13,705 nt of DNA from DASUPK01 sp036377415 (GTDB lineage Bacteria > Actinomycetota > Thermoleophilia > Solirubrobacterales > 70-9). The stretch lies in assembly GCA_036377415.1 (NCBI GenBank), contig DASUYK010000077.1, positions 1 to 13,705 of the forward strand. The letters run 5' to 3'. The notes below the pieces were generated by a model that was given only the letters and a program-made list of their open reading frames with translations, made no database searches and was not told the origin of the DNA. Within the stretch, counting starts at the first letter, position 1; each line of letters starts with the position of its first letter. This document shows positions 13,411 through 13,705 of the stretch, one piece after another. A program made the translations under genes and the position numbers.

Positions 13411-13705
13411 AGACGGACCACGTTCTTGGCGCTGATCCCGCGGGTGACGCCGCGGAAGTCGAGCACCAACGCCGATTCGTCCACAACCTGCCGGTAGTCC
13501 ACCTCGGGATGGGCGGTGACGATGCAGACGAGGTCCGCGTCCGAGAGCGACGGATCGAGCTCGGCCGAGGCGAGGTCGTGGTCCAGCAGCTCGGGGACGT
13601 GCGGGTCGTGGTAGGAGACGTCGGCACCCAGCTCGTGGAGCAGCCCGATGATCTTGAGCGCCGGGGACTCGCGGATGTCGCCGACCCCCGCCTTGTAGGA
13701 AACGC
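13407..13705 (-). CDS. Nucleotide-sugar dehydrogenase, C-terminal fragment (UDP-glucose/UDP-ManNAc 6-dehydrogenase family; N-terminus outside window)
   Basis: Read on the minus strand from 13703, the frame gives 98 residues to a TAG at 13407-13409. The fragment opens with VSYKAGVGDIRESPALKIIG, the hallmark start of the UDPG_MGDP_dh_C domain, and continues with LLHELGADVSYHDPHVPEL, a DADLVCIVTAHPEVDY stretch, and a terminal VLDFRGVTRGI segment. This is the C-terminal UDP-sugar-binding domain of enzymes such as WecC, TuaD or Ugd, which oxidise the C6 hydroxyl of a UDP-sugar to a carboxylate with two NAD+. The catalytic cysteine and Rossmann domain are beyond the window, so UDP-glucose and UDP-N-acetylhexosamine substrates cannot be told apart, although the DIRESP form is common in the WecC branch. 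Its presence beside GT2, GT-C-like and flippase-like genes supports a surface-polysaccharide or glycolipid locus. Its stop codon overlaps that of the convergent gene. Confidence 0.9.
   Translation of the reverse strand, partial: VSYKAGVGDIRESPALKIIGLLHELGADVSYHDPHVPELLDHDLASAELDPSLSDADLVCIVTAHPEVDYRQVVDESALVLDFRGVTRGISAKNVVRL

Overview
The window is gene-dense, very GC-rich DNA (ORFs strongly biased to G/C at third codon positions). It fits an actinobacterial chromosome. The gene mix (MMPL pump, orphan OpuAC-type binding lipoprotein, secreted PF03640 protein, fused GT2-methyltransferase) and the many apparently leaderless genes would suit a Thermoleophilia/Solirubrobacterales-like member, but that placement is inference and was not tested by any search. 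I see no insertion sequences, phage genes, CRISPR arrays or rRNA, and no gene-free stretch longer than 300 bases.

Layout. (1) 2-2026 (+): an RND/MMPL transporter whose 5' end lies outside the window, facing tail-to-tail an orphan osmoprotectant-binding lipoprotein at 2037-3011 (-). (2) From a back-to-back promoter region at 3012-3093, a rightward catabolic cluster: a class III (glutamate-1-semialdehyde aminomutase/beta-amino-acid transaminase-like) aminotransferase (3094-4455), a two-domain 3-hydroxyacyl-CoA dehydrogenase (4473-6029), a probable 24-residue small ORF (6096-6170), and an enoyl-CoA hydratase (6167-6937) whose ATG overlaps the small ORF's stop codon. (3) A tRNA-Thr(CGT) at 7007-7079. 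(4) A divergent pair: an unrecognised soluble protein (7150-8019, -) and a secreted PF03640 repeat protein (8089-8553, +). (5) A cell-surface glycan block: GT2-methyltransferase fusion (8595-10223, -) translationally coupled to a polytopic GT-C-like membrane protein (10220-12307, -), a divergent LPG_synthase_TM flippase-like protein (12373-13410, +), and the 3' end of a nucleotide-sugar dehydrogenase (13407-13705, -).

How they may work together. The dehydrogenase and hydratase are consecutive beta-oxidation-type activities; with the aminotransferase they suggest degradation of an amino or beta-amino acid through acyl-CoA intermediates (inference). The surface block has the parts of a lipid-carrier pathway: nucleotide-sugar oxidation, a GT2 with a polyprenyl-phosphate-sugar-synthase-like signature, a multi-pass membrane enzyme with a D-E pair in its first outer loop, and a polytopic LPG_synthase_TM protein.

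The clearest unusual signals are a recurrent TANNNT hexamer (TAGGCT, TACGCT, TACCGT) placed 7-9 nt before start codons, implying leaderless transcripts, and the small ORF with a near-perfect Shine-Dalgarno sequence coupled by ATGA to the enoyl-CoA hydratase.
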